This document shows positions 20,326-32,332 of a stretch of DNA of 64,000 nt, piece by piece (position 1 is the stretch's first letter; each line of letters begins with the position of its first letter). Below the pieces are notes generated by a model that did not search any database, had not been told where the DNA came from, and worked only from the letters and a program-made list of their open reading frames with translations. Origin of the DNA: Ananas comosus (taxonomy: Eukaryota > Streptophyta > Magnoliopsida > Poales > Bromeliaceae); assembly GCF_001540865.1 (NCBI RefSeq), contig NC_033622.1, positions 7,088,460-7,152,459 of the forward strand, written 5' to 3'. A program made the translations under genes and the position numbers.

Positions 20326-20752
20326 CTCACGCCCTCTGCTATATATTTTCTTTCAGAGCCTTCGACACCGGCGGAGGCACGAGATCGCGGCAAAGGTGTC
20401 GCCTAGCTAGACAGAGAGGAGCTACTTTTGAGCTTAGGTGGTTACTCTTTCTTTTGTCGTAGTGAGAGAGAGATTTTTGTACCATGTATAGAGACCACCT
20501 ATGTATTCTTTTAGCACTTGTATTTGGGTTTTCTTTGTACTACTTTATGGTTTCACTTTATGGATTTATAGTTGCATGATTACTCTCCTGTCGTAGAATC
20601 TAATAGCACTTTGCTCTGATATCGCTAGATCTTTTGTATTATTGTTTTATTTACTGCTTTTTTGTAGACGCCTTATATGTTTTAGACATATGGCTGGTGT
20701 GAACACGCGCCGGGCGGACTTCCGCTGGGCCCCGGGGCGTGACAGATTAATT

Positions 20753-20764
20753 TGGTATCAGAGC
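20753..20764 (+). promoter_or_regulatory. Primer-binding site of element I
   Basis: TGGTATCAGAGC begins 8 bases after the LTR end, the spacing also seen in element C (36262). Confidence 0.9.
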
Positions 20765-21080
20765 CTAGGGTTGAGTCTTAGGGGACCTAGCAAACCTTAG
20801 GCTGGTTGGACTATAGGAAATAGGCTCGTGAGAGACGAGGTCTATTTGACTTGTAAGTGAAAGTATCTTGATTGGGTATCTTGATAACTCTAAAAAGTTG
20901 GAGTTGATCGAAGTGTATGGCTTCTAACTTCGCGGAGGGTTACATTGGCGGCCGACAACATAACATCGGAAGTTAGTGGTGAAGAACACTTCCTTACTTT
21001 CACATGATTTGGGTATTATCTTTTGAGCGGGGATTCGATAGCGTGGGTTTACTAACTTGCGCTTTTATGATGTTGTAGTG
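20765..21080. other. Untranslated leader of element I
   Basis: About 315 bases between primer site and gag. It contains GGCGGCCGACAACATAA, also seen in the leaders of C (about 36465) and A (about 49590). No ORF is evident. Confidence 0.6.
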
Positions 21081-22475
21081 ATGATACCGATTACACGCTC
21101 TCAATCTGTTGGAGCGGATAATGCGGCACATCTTGAGGAGGTCGAGACCTCCGCTACCTCCGGATCCGGCGAGGTCCGTGAGTTGAGGGGCCAGCTTGCG
21201 GCCTTCACTGATATGGTGGCACAGCAGACGAAGGCGGCGCGCCGGCAGGAGGCACGGATGAAGCACCTGGAGGACCTTCTTCTGCAGCAGGCAGAAGCTT
21301 CCAGGGAGACCCAGGCCCCTATACCGCCAGCACTAGTTGTGGACGTCGCGCCAAGAGCGCCGTCCCCCGCACCCAGTTCGTCGCATGCGGCGCCCGCAGC
21401 CGCGCCTCAGGAGGAGGCTTTCGCGGCGCCACCTGTTCAGGCACCCCCGATTGGAGCTATTTTTTTCGTGTTGGTTGAGGGAGCGGAGCAGCACCGACTG
21501 ATGGAGCACCTCAATTAGCTCAGGAGGTGTGGTCCCCGGATCTTCGACGGCGAGAAGGTCGACCACTGGATCGTGGAAAAGTGGTTGATGCACATGGAGA
21601 AGCTCTTCCGCGATACCTTCGTGGAGGAGAGGGATCGGGTTTGGCTCGCTACACACCACTTGGACGGTGAGGCCTATCGCTGGTGGTTGGACCTCCAAGA
21701 GCACCCCAGCACTGACTTCGTAGCTATTACTTGGAAGAGGTTCAAGGAGCTTCTTTTGGCGCATTACTTCCCGACCAGCGTCAAGAGGAAGATGGAGCAG
21801 GACTTGCGCAACTTGCGCCAGGGAGACAGGACAATAGCCGAGTACGAGCGGGAGTTTTCTCGACTTCTACACTGCGTGCCTTTCATCGAGTGGGACGACG
21901 AGGACAATGCCTGCATCTTCGAGCGAGGGTTGCGACCGTCGATCTTCCGGTTTGTGCAATCCTCTAACCTCCAAACCTACCGGGAGGTGGTGGATCTCGC
22001 GCTCATCGTGGAGAGCGGCGCGGCAGATGTCCAGGAGCGGCGAGAGGCTATGAACAAGGGTAAGGCCAAGAGGCCTGCGGCTGAGGGTGCGAGCCAGACG
22101 CACTCTAGGAGGCCGCCGAAGCATCCTAGGAGCTAGCAGCATGGGCGTGGCTCAGCGACTCACCGTGGAGGATCTGACCGACGCCGACCTCCCCAGTGCG
22201 TGATCTGTGGTGGTCCCCACATTCCACCGTAGTACCCGCAGCGGGGAGGGAGGTATTTCTAGTGTGGCCAGGAGGGCAACTTCCGGACCGAGTGCCCGAG
22301 GGGTTCGTCACCGGCACCGTCATCTGCATCGGCACCGGCTCTACCAGCCGCCAGCCACGGGACTCCATCAGCGCAGTACCAGCCTGGGCGGCCACCCGTC
22401 TAGCGCCAGAGCGAGGGTGCTCGGCAGGCCCCGAGTGGACGTATGTATGCCGCAAAGACCGAGGAGGCGGCAGCA
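21081..22475 (+). pseudogene. gag: Gag of element I
   Basis: I take the start at 21081 (MIPITRSQS) rather than 21057, because Tekay-type Gags open with a short basic MxxTRS-like segment. An alanine/proline-rich linker is followed by the retrotransposon gag domain (EKWLMHMEKLF, GEAYRWWLDLQ, WKRFKELLLAHYFP, LRQGDRTIAEYEREFSRL, ERGLRPSIFRFV). Two degraded zinc knuckles follow: CVICGGPH..., and a second in which one cysteine-adjacent codon is a stop and the histidine is asparagine. Stops are at 21516, 22134, about 22230, about 22258 and about 22401, all in one frame. Confidence 0.85.
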
Positions 22476-22950
22476 GCCGAGGATGTGGTCGCAGGTATCA
22501 TTTTACTTGATGGCATTAGAGTTCGTGCATTATTTGATACCGGTGCATCACATTAATTCATAGATCGGCTGTTTGCCGAGTTGCATGGCATCCCTATGCT
22601 TTCTTTGTTGCAGCCGAGACGTGTAGTTGTCCCGGACCACTCTTTGGATATTAGAGAGTATTGCCCCAGTTGCCCTATTCGGGTAGAAGTTTGGGTTATG
22701 CCTGTGGACTTGCTAGCCTTGCGCAAGCTGGGAGAATTTGATGTGGTCTTAGGCATAGATTGGCTAACAAAGTATTATGCCACGATCGATTGCAAGAATC
22801 GCACGGTTACTTTTAGAGAATCTGGACAGACGGAGGTTGTGTTTAGAGGATGCCAGAGTTCACTTTTTGCGATGACGATCAGCTCGTCTCAGTCTAGGCA
22901 GTTGATCAGTAGAGGTTGTGTAGCCTATTTGGCTAGTGTTGTGTTGAGGG
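22476..22950 (+). pseudogene. pol: Aspartic protease of element I
   Basis: GIILLDGIRVRALFDTGASH carries the catalytic DTGA (about 22537). It is followed by a TAA (about 22554) where a serine of ASHSFI is expected. The rest (VMPVDLLALRKLGEFDVVLGIDWL, IDCKNRTVTF) is well kept and in frame with gag. Confidence 0.85.
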
Positions 22951-23961
22951 GCGAGGGTGATACCCTTAGGATTGAGTATATCCCGGTGGTGCGGAAGTTT
23001 TGTGACGTGTTTCCAGCTGAACTACCGGGTATGCCTCCCGATAAGGAGATCGAGTTTGTGGTAAATCTCATCCCTGGGACTACTCCAATCTCGAAAGCGC
23101 CCTATAGGATGGCACCGGTGGAACTGAAGGAGCTGAGGGCACAGCTGTAGGATCTTCTGGATAAAGGCTTCATTCGACCGAGCATCTCGCATTGGGGAGC
23201 ACCAGTTTTGTTCGTCAAGAAGAAGGACGGATCACTTCACCTTTGTGTGGATTATCGTGAACTTAATAAAGTCACGATCAAGAATAAGTATCCGTTGCCA
23301 AGAATCGACGACTTGTTTGATCAGCTTCAGGGATCGTGTGTGTATTCCAAGATCGACTTGCAGTCGGGATACCACAAATTAAAGATCAAACCCGAGGATG
23401 TATCGAAGACGGCTTTTAGAACACGGTATGGACATTATGAGTTCACTGTTATGCCGTTCGGGCTTACTAATGCCCCGGTAGCTTTTATGAATCTAATGAA
23501 CCATGTTTTTAAGCCTTATCTAGACAGGTTCGTCGTGGTGTTCATCGACGATATTTTGGTTTATTCCCGAAGTGATGTAGATCACGAGGCGTATTTGAGG
23601 CTTGTACTCCAAGTACTTCGGGAAAAGGAGCTCTATGCCAAGTTGAAAAAGTGTGAATTTTGGCTTTGAGAGGTAGCTTTTCTTGGACATTTGATTTCAG
23701 AATCAAGTGTAGCTGTGGATCCTAAGAAGATTGAAGCAATCAAGGATTGGCCGAGACCGACGAGCGTCACGGAGATACGGAGCTTCCTTGGATTGGCCGG
23801 GTACTACCGGAGATTTGTTAAGGGGTTCGCCAAGCTATCTACTCCCCTCACGAGGCTCACGCATAAAGGAGTCAAGTTTGTTTGGAATGAGGTGTGCGAG
23901 AGAAGCTTCCAAGAGTTGAAGCAAAGATTGACGACCGCCCCGATCCTAACCCTGCCGGTTG
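22951..23961 (+). pseudogene. pol: Reverse transcriptase of element I
   Basis: Motifs in order are [76 protein letters not shown], the catalytic FIDD (23541-23552, [10 protein letters not shown]), then [11 protein letters not shown]. Stops are at 23148 (TAG) and 23667 (TGA, where relatives have the TEVTFLGH threonine region). The frame is otherwise intact. Confidence 0.9.
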
Positions 23962-24620
23962 CGGGAGCAAGGTATGTGGTTTATAGTGATGCTTCATTTC
24001 ATGGATTGGGTTGCATTTTGATGCAGGATGGCAAGGTGATCGCGTATGCTTCATGCCAATTAAAGGAATATGAAAAGAACTATCTGACGCACGATTTGGA
24101 GTTGGCGGCCGTAATCTTCGCATTGAAGTTATGGCGCCACTACTTATATGGCGAGCGGTGTGAAGTGTACACGAATCACAAGAGTTTGAAGTACTTGTTC
24201 ACTCAGAAGGAGTTGAACTTGAGACAGCGCAGATGGTTGGAGCTGCTCAAAGATTATGATCTAACGATTCTTTACCACCCGGGTAAGGCTAACGTGGTGG
24301 CAGATGCTCTAAGTAGGAAATCTACGAAAAACTTAGCGATGCATGTTGTTACTCAACCGCAGTTGATCGAGCAGATGAAGCGGTTGGAGTTGGAGGTGGT
24401 GACTCCAGACACGCCTTTGAGGTTGATGACTTTGGTGGTGTAACCTACACTTATGGATAGAATTAAAGAGAAGCAAGCTTCTGATACGGAGTTGCAAAAG
24501 ATTAGAGATAAAATGGTTAATGGTTGCACCGGCGACTTCCTTGTGGATGATCAAGGATTGATGCGTTTTCGCGGACGGTTATGTGTACCGCCGGATGCGG
24601 GAATCAAAGAGGACATTCTT
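23962..24620 (+). pseudogene. pol: RNase H of element I and linker
   Basis: It degrades the RNA strand during reverse transcription. [33 protein letters not shown] and VVADALSRK are present. The usual YTDHKSL reads YTNHKSL, so a conserved aspartate is asparagine and the enzyme would probably be inactive. Stops are at 24441 (TAA) and about 24624 (TAA). Confidence 0.85.
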
Positions 24621-25886
24621 CAATAAGCACATCGAGCACCGTATGCTATACATCCGGGTGGCACCAAGATGTACAAGGACTTAAAGTTACTCTATTGGTG
24701 GCCCGGGATGAAAAAGGATATTGGCGAGTTTGTAGCTCGTTGTCTAACTTGCAAACAAGTAAAGGCTAAGCACCGATTACCCGCGAAAAAATTTCAGAGT
24801 TTACCTATTCCCGTGTGGAAGTGGGAGAAGATCACCATGGATTTTGTGTCAGGATTGCCTCGCTCTCAGGCCGGGCATGATGCTATATGGGTGATCGTGG
24901 ATAGGTTGATGAAGTCGGCGCACTTCATAACTATTCATATTACTTGGACCGGAGAGAAGCTCGCACAAGTGTACCTTGATGAAATTGTGCGACTTCACGG
25001 AGTGCCTACATCGATAGTATCGGATCGAGACACTCGGTTTGTGTCTCACTTTTGGAAGAGTCTGCAGGACGCCCTAGGCACTCGACTGAACTTTAGCACT
25101 GGTTTCCACCCTCAGAGTGATGGGCAGTCGGAGCGCACCATACAGACTTTAGAGGATATGCTCCGAGCATGTGTGATTGACTTCCAGAAATGATGGTCGC
25201 AGCATCTACCGATGGCGGAGTTTGCTTATAACAATAGTTATCAAGCAAGCATCAAGATGGCACCTTTTGAGGCACTTTATGGACGGAAGTGTAGATCGCC
25301 ACTTCATTGGAGTGAAGTTGGCGAGAGATTGGCTTTAGACCCTGACGTGCTCCAGGAAGCTAAGGACAAGGTTCATATTGCTTGGGAGCAACTTTTGACG
25401 GCACAGAATAGACAGAGGAGCTACGCCGACCGACGATGACAAGACTTGGAGTTCCAAGTTGGAGACCATGTTTTCTTGAAGGTCTAGCCGACTAAAGGGA
25501 TAAGGAGATTTGGGATTCGGGGTAAGTTGAGCCCCCGTTTCATTGGACCGTACGAGATTTTGGAACGTGTAGGTCCGGTAGCGTATCGACTTGCTCTACC
25601 ACCGAACCTATCGGGCGTACACAACGTCTTCCATGTATCGGTCCTTTGGAAGTACGTCTTCGACCCGACTCATGTGTTGGATGCTACACCCTTGGAGTTG
25701 CGGGACAATTTGAGCTTCGAGGAGCAACCAGTGAAGATCTTGGCTCGCGAGGTGAAGAAATTACAGAATCGGGATATTCCGTATGCAAAGGTCCTTCGGA
25801 GCAACCACGGGGAGCGAGAGGCCACGTGGGAGCTGGAGAGTGCGCTGCAAGAGCGCTATCCCCATCTTTTTCAGAAAGAGTCTTGA
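24621..25886 (+). pseudogene. pol: Integrase and chromodomain-like tail of element I
   Basis: The zinc-binding part ([27 protein letters not shown]) is followed by the catalytic core: [33 protein letters not shown] and [13 protein letters not shown], the D-D-E set. Next come [18 protein letters not shown] and the chromodomain-like end ([34 protein letters not shown]) to a natural TGA. Such tails guide integration towards heterochromatin in chromoviruses, which would fit insertion into other elements. Premature stops are at 25191 (TGA), 25437 (TGA) and about 25485 (TAG). Confidence 0.88.
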
Positions 25887-25930
25887 GGTATATTGTTTGC
25901 TTTCGAGTTTCGCGGACGAAACCCCTTTTC

Positions 25931-25942
25931 TGGAGGGGTGAA
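25931..25942 (+). promoter_or_regulatory. Polypurine tract of element I
   Basis: TGGAGGGGTGAA directly before TGTAACACACT. Confidence 0.75.
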
Positions 25943-26138
25943 TGTAACACACTGAACCGTTGTAAATAGCGAGGTTCAAGTATTTTATCTGTGTTCCGAG
26001 CTTTACCAGTTATTCTAGAGGGTCGTAGATAGTATTCCGGCCTATGGCTCGCATCCTGAGAATTGAGGTTTAAAGCTTGTACCAAAATCCAAAAAGATGG
26101 ATAGTTGGTCCTGCTCTCGGGTCAGCCTCAGCTAGGCT

Positions 26139-26297
26139 GTGTACCGATACAACCTTGATGGTTGTACCGGTATAGAATTTGTACCGGTGCACCTTGATGG
26201 TTGTACCAGTACACTATGGGATTTCTGCCAACCCGAGGCTCGGGTTGGGCTGTTTCGTAGGAAGTGTACCGGTACACTTTCCCGTGTACCGGTACAC
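26139..26297 (+). repeat. Palindrome array, TGTACCGGTACA type (I 3' LTR)
   Basis: Six units at the same spacing as 18507-18663. Two intact GTGTACCGGTACAC units lie nearest the TATA-like box (26352-26359). Confidence 0.85.
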
Positions 26298-27940
26298 AAT
26301 GCAGACTGGGCAGTTCTTCGGGCAGGGGTGTTTTTGCAATTATTGCATCTCTATTTAAACACCACCACAGCCCTTGGAGGGCTTTTTTTAGCCCTAGACC
26401 TGTGGAGAAGAGGTGAGAACACCTCCCCTTTGATTCCTTCTCCATTTTTGTTGGATTTTAGCTAGTTTTGATCTCTTTCTTCTTCTCCTTCTTGCTTTAT
26501 GATGATTTTCCTCCATGGGAGAAGCTTGGATTTCGGGATTGGAGTTTGTTTGAGGATCAACCTTCAACCCTAGAGGACTCTAGGCTTTGTTTGGAGCTTT
26601 CAAGAGGTAAGCAACAAGTTTCTTTCTTCTAGATTTGTGTTTTGTTGCTTTATGTTAGTTGAAACCCTAGAATGTGCTTTCAGGGTTAGAATTGAGGATT
26701 TTTGATTAGAGGCTTATAGAACCAAATTGATTGGTTTAGAATCATGGTTTAGATTGGCTTTAAAGGACTCTAACTCCTATTTGGAGATCGAGAGAGTTTC
26801 CTTCGCGTTCGGTGAGTTTTCACCCTTTTCTTGAGTTGCTTATTGTTCGACAACTTGGGTGTTCGTAAGGTTTGTTTAACTCTCTTTTCTATACCTTTAG
26901 GGCACTAGGAGAGTGGTGAACACCTTCGTCGGAACAAACGAAGGGTTTCGATTAGCTTCGGTGGGTTTGGCTTCATTGGAATAGGAGAAAATGCCTCCTA
27001 AGTGGTTAAATGCTTTCGTATCATCGTGGTTTATGCATTTTCATCCTAAATAGGATTTATGTAAATTTTTGAATGCTTAGAATGCATGTATTATGTATCA
27101 TGAATATTTCACTCTATGTGTAGAGCCTTATGTGTAGTATCTATGCATGTGTTAAGTACTCTTATTGCAAGTTTGGGAATATGTCTCTTATAAGAAAAAT
27201 GTTTAGAATTTTGTACTCTTGAACATAATCACCATGCTTGACTTAGTGGACAAAGTGCCATAAAGGGGCACCTGACTTAGAAAACTATGAAACTGCAACT
27301 TAGAGATATAGTGATAGGCCATTTTGACATCCACTATTAATCCGTGTTTTAGACATGACGAAGTAGTGGTAGGCCATCGAGATACTTGATATATTCCATA
27401 TTTTTAGACATGAGGACTTAGTATTTGAGACAGATCTTTCGCTTACTTGCCATTGTGCTCATTCGCACATGCTTGTGAGGGTCGCTCCCTACAAGCCGGC
27501 ACTCCGAAGATAGCCATCGCGACATATGCTCGCTCGTGCGGGATTGGGAGCCGAAATGGGATGTCATAGGGGAGGCTCATTCCTAGAGTGGTGGTGTTGA
27601 CTACCACGGGACCATTAGGCACGGCGCAGGCCAGCCAGCCTACGGGTGGGTCTTACATGATTGGAACTTAGTGACAGAACATGCCATTTGGACTTTGACT
27701 AGAATAGTAAACAATGACATTCACTATTTAGCTTGTGGACATTATGTTAGTGATGCTCGTTTACATTCATGTTACAGTAGCTTTATTACTTATGCAATTT
27801 CATACTAAGTGGAGATATCATGTTGTAGTAAATTTTCATGCTTACTTACTAGTTGTTCATATTGCTTACATTTACACTTACCCCTTTTTAGTTGTTCGGC
27901 CTAGTGGCCCATTTCACTGAAGTCAGTAATTGCCCACTGG

Positions 27941-27960
27941 GAACTATTATTTAATAGTTC
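27941..27960 (+). other. Conserved LTR hairpin (I 3' LTR)
   Basis: GAACTATTA TT TAATAGTTC: a perfect 9-bp stem. It is followed within 30 bases by TTTTCTTTCAG|AGCC. Confidence 0.7.
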
Positions 27961-28378
27961 TCACGCCCTCTGCTATATGTTTTCTTTCAGAGCCTTCGGC
28001 ACCAGCGGAGGCACGGGATCACAGTAAGGGTGTCGCCTAGCTAGACAGAGAGGAGCTACTTTTGAGCTTAGGTGGTTACTCTTTCTTTTGTCATAGTGAG
28101 AGAGAGATTTTTGTACCATGTATAGAGACCACCTATGTACTCTTTTAGCACTTGTATTTGGATTTTCTTTGTACTACTTTATGGTTTCACTTTATGGATT
28201 TATAGTTGCATGATTACTCTCCTGTCGTAGAATCTAGTAGTACTTTGCTCTGATATCGCTAGATTTCTTGTATTATTGTTTTATTTACTGCTTTTTCGTA
28301 GACGCCTTATATGTTTTAGACATATGGCGGGTCTAGACACGCGCCGAGCGGACTTCCGCTGGGCCCCGAGGCGTGACA

Positions 28379-30244
28379 ATGTAGGATGGCAAGGTGATCG
28401 CGTATGCTTCTCGCTAACTGAAGGAATATGAAAAGCATTACCCTACGCACGATTTGGAGTTGGCGGTCGTAGTTTTCGCATTGAAGTTATGGCGCCACTA
28501 CTTATATAGCGAGTGGTGTGAAGTATACACGGATCACAAGAGCTTGAAATACCTATTCACTCAGAAGGAGTTAAACTTGAGGCAGCGTAGATGATTGGAG
28601 CTGCTCAAGAATTATGATCTAACGATCCTATACCACCCGGGCAAGGCTATCGTGGTGGTAGATGCGCTAAGCAAAAAATCGACGGAAAACTTAGTGATGT
28701 ATGTTGTTACTCAACCCAGTTGATCGAGCAGATGAAGCGGTTGGAGTTGGAGGTGGTGACTCCTGACACGCCTTTGAGGTTGATGACTTTGGTAGTGCAA
28801 TCTACACTTGTGGATAGAATTAAAGAAAAGCAAGCTTCCGATGTGGAGTTCCAAAAGATTAGAGATAGAATGGTTGATGGTTGCACCGGCGATTTTCTTA
28901 TGGATGACCAAGGATTGATGCGTTTCCGTGGGCAGATTTGTGTACCGGCGGATTCGGAAATTAAATAGGATATTCTTCAAGAAGCGCACCGAGCGCCCTA
29001 TGCTATACATCCGGGAGGCACCAAGATGTACAACGATTTAAAGTTGCTTTATTGGTGGCCCGGGATTAAAAAGAACGTTCGCGGGTTTTGTAGCTCGTTG
29101 TTTAACTTGCCAACAAGTAAAGGCTGAGCACCGATTACCCACGAAAAAATTTCAGAGTTTACCTATTCCCGTGTGGAAGTGGGAGAAGATCACCATGGAT
29201 TTTGTGTCAGGATTGCCTCGCTCTCAGGCCGGGCATGATGCTATATGGGTGATCGTGGATAGGTTGACGAAGTCGGCGCACTTCATACCTATTCATATTA
29301 CTTGGACCGGAGAGAAGCTCGCACAAGTGTACCTTGATGAAATTGTGCGACTTCACGGAGTGCCTACATCGATAGTATCGGATCGAGACACTCGATTTGT
29401 GTCTCACTTTTGGAAGAGTCTGCAGGACACCCTGGGCACTCGTTTGGACTTCAGCACTGCTTTCCACCCTCAGAGTGATGGGCAGTCGGAGCGCACCATT
29501 CAGACTTTAGAGGATATGCTCCGAGCATGTGTGATAGACTTCCAGGGAGGATGGTCGTAGTATCTACCGATGGCGGAGTTTGTTTATAACAATAATTATC
29601 AAGCAAGCATCAAGATGGCGCCGTTCGAAACACTTTATGGACGGAAGTGTAGATCGCCACTTCATTGGAGTGAAGTTGGCGAGGGATTGACTTTAGGCCC
29701 TGATATGCTCCAAGAAGCTGAGGACAAGATTCGAATTGCTCGGGAGCGACTTTTGACGGCACAGAGTAGACAGAGGGGCTACGCCGATCGACGGTGGCGA
29801 GACTTGGAGTTTCAAGTTGAAGACCATGTATTCTTGAAGGTCTCGCTGACTAAAGGGATCAGGAGATTTGGGATTCGAGGTAAGTTGAGCCCCTGTTTTA
29901 TTGGACCGTATGAGATCTTAGAGCGGGTAGGTCCGGTAGCGTATCGACTTGCTCTACCACCGAACCTATCGGGCGTGCACAACGTCTTTCATGTATCGGT
30001 CCTTCGGAAGTACATCTTCGACCCGACTCATGTATTGGATGCTACACCAGTGGAGTTGCGTGACAACTTGAACTTTGAGGAGCAACCTGTGAGGATCTTG
30101 GCTCGCGAGGTGCGGAAGCTGCGAAATCGGGATATTCCGTATGTGAAGGTTCTTTGGAGCAACCACGGGGAGCAGGAGGCCACGTGGGAGCTGGAGCGCG
30201 CCTTGCAGGAGCACTACCCCCATCTTTTTCAGATGGAGCTTTGA
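28379..30244 (+). pseudogene. pol: Gypsy RNase H, integrase and chromodomain-like tail (J)
   Basis: RNase H (28384-28700) is badly decayed. A linker frame (28720-28968) resumes at [16 protein letters not shown] one-base insertion near 29080 (AACGTTCGCGGGTTTTG) shifts the integrase zinc-finger region. The catalytic core then reads cleanly from 29171 ([32 protein letters not shown]). A TAG at about 29558 precedes 29570-30244, which carries FETLYGRKCRSPLHWSEVG and ends with EATWELERALQEHYPHLFQMEL. It is closer to I than to A throughout. Confidence 0.85.
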
Positions 30245-30449
30245 GGTATGTTGTTGCTTTTGAGTTTCGCGGACGAAACTCCTTTCTAGGAGGGGTGAAT
30301 GTAACACACTAGACCTGTGCAAATTGCGAGGTTCGAGTGTTTGATATGGATTCCGAGCTTTTCCACACTTGGTAGAAGGTCGTAGACTGTATTCCGACCT
30401 AAAAGTTCGAATTCTGGATTTTTGGCTAAGCCCTGAGAGTTTTACTCTC

Positions 30450-30605
30450 GGGGACCGGTCCCTGATGGGAGAGACCGGTCCCTCGTCGCGTGGTTGCGGC
30501 TGTTGGCCGAAGCAACTGGTCCCTCAGCCTGAAAGACCGGTTCCCGAACGTGTGTTTTGCGGGAGGGTCCGAGAGACCGGTCCCAGGTGCGAGGAGACCG
30601 GTCCC
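30450..30605 (+). repeat. Palindrome array, GGGACCGGTCCC type (J LTR)
   Basis: Six units; one is GCAACTGGTCCC, the others keep ACCGGT. Other plus-strand LTRs of the same family carry the TGTACCGGTACA type here. Confidence 0.8.
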
Positions 30606-32312
30606 TCAGCCCGAAAACTGCCCAGTCAGGGCAGTGCACAGGTTGCATAGTTGAGGGGCTTTTCTGGATTTTGTTACTTTAGAGGGCCTATATGGCATTT
30701 CCTCTCCCTTTCTCCCTCATTTCTCTCCCTCATACTTTCTTTTACACTCTAGAAAGAGAAGAAAAAAGAGAAGGAAGGAAGAGAAGGAGGAGGAGAAGGA
30801 AAAGAAGGAGAGCAAGCTTGGAGGAGCTCTGGACTCCCCCCCACACCCTCTCTTCTCACCTTTGGAGGCTTGGAGCTTGGGCTAGGAGCTTGATAGAGGA
30901 TCAACCTTCAACCCTAGAGCATTTTGAGCTTAGTTTGGAGCTACAAAGGAGGTTAGTATGCTTAATCTACTCTTTGGAGTATGCTTTGGTAGGTTTTACC
31001 AAATGAAACCCTAGATTTGGATTTTAGGGTTAGAATTGGAGATTTTTGATTTGAGGGCTTTGGGACCCAATTGATTGGTTTAGAACCTTCCTTTAGGTTG
31101 GATTGGAAGGGTTTTTACTCTCTTTTGAAGCTTGAGAAGGGATTTCTACACAAGAGGTGAGTTTTGCCCTTTTCTTGAATCGGTTAAAGATTGAGCTTAG
31201 TATTGTTCGTAAGGTTCGTTTGACTCTTGTTCCTACATCTTTAGGGTGCTAAGAGACTAGTGGACACCTCCGTTCGGCGAAACGAAGAGTTTCGTTTTTC
31301 GGTGGGTTTGACTTCATGAAAACGGGGCAAAATGGCCCCTATACTTCCTATACTTATCATAAAGTCTTTTTGAATGCAAATCCATACTAGATAGGATTTA
31401 TGTGAATTTTAGAACACTTAAAATGCATGTGCTATGTGTAAAATAAATTTCACTCTATATAGTAGAGCATACTGGGTAATTTTCATGCATGTGAGAAGTG
31501 TTCGAGATAGCAATGGGAATCATGTCTCTTATGTTAAGTTAACTCATAATGGTGTAATTGCAAACACTACACTATGATTGGACTTAGTGAATAAAGTGTC
31601 ATAAAGGGGCACTTAACTTAGTAACTATGAAACTGCTATAATGAGACATAGTGATAGGCCTTTGATATCTATTACTTTCATGTTTTAGACATGATGACTT
31701 AGAGATAGGCCATTGAGATATGTGACATATTACATGTTATTAGACATGAGGACTTGGTACTTGAGACGGATCTTACGTTGCTTGCCATTGTGCTCATTCG
31801 CACATGCTTGTGAGGGTCGCTCCCTACAAGCCGGCACTCTGGAGATGGCCATCGCGATACATATTCGCCGTGCGGGATTGGACGCCGAAATGGATTGCCG
31901 TGGGAAAGGCTCATTCCTAGAGTGGGGATGTTGACTACCACGGGGCCATTAGGCTCGGCATCGGCCAGACAGCCTACGGGTGGGTCTCAAGCCAAACAGC
32001 CTTCGGGCGGGTCTCTTCAGATTTGACTTTGAGCATTCATCATGACATGTGGACATTGACTAGAATAGTAAATTGGACATTTTACTATCACATTGTGGAC
32101 ATTATGTTGGTTGCATATTCGCTCGTATTCTTGGTAGAATAGCTTTCTTACTTATGCTAAATCATGCTAAGTAGAGATACCTTGTGATAGCAAGTATTCA
32201 TGTTTATTTACCTGTTGTACATATTGCTCTTACTCCTACTTGTTGACTGACCCCTTTTTGTAGCCTCTGGGCCTAGTGGCGCATTTCACTGAAGTCAGTA
32301 ATTGCCCACTGG

Positions 32313-32332
32313 GAACTATTATTTAATAGTTC
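32313..32332 (+). other. Conserved LTR hairpin (J)
   Basis: Identical 9-bp stem to 27941, followed by CTATATTTCCTTTTCAG|AGCC. Confidence 0.7.

Larger units (their letters stand above)
18309..20744 (+). repeat. 5' LTR of element I
   Basis: It starts TGTAACACACTGAACC and ends GGGGCGTGACA. It contains a palindrome array (18507-18663), a TATA-like TATTTAAA (18718-18725), donor-like AGAG|GTAAGC (18973) and TTCG|GTGAGT (19178), and acceptor-like CTTTAG (19266) and TTTCTTTCAG (20356). The hairpin is at 20306-20325. Confidence 0.9.
18309..28378 (+). mobile_element. Full-length Tekay/Del-type gypsy chromovirus (element I)
   Basis: Both LTRs are 2436 bp (18309-20744 and 25943-28378). The primer site, one gag-pol frame (21081-25886), a polypurine tract and flanking atgca / atgta (18304-18308, 28379-28383; one mismatch) are all present. 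The gag-pol frame has about thirteen nonsense codons but no net frameshift. The LTRs differ by about 12 bases in their first 190, mostly transitions, and less further in, so the insertion is not recent. It sits in the RNase H region of its own relative J. Confidence 0.9.
25943..28378 (+). repeat. 3' LTR of element I
   Basis: Same length and order as the 5' LTR. The palindrome array at 26139-26297 has six units, four of them mutated at or near the centre (CCGATAC, CCGGTAT, CCGGTGC, CCAGTAC), against one in the 5' LTR. Confidence 0.9.
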
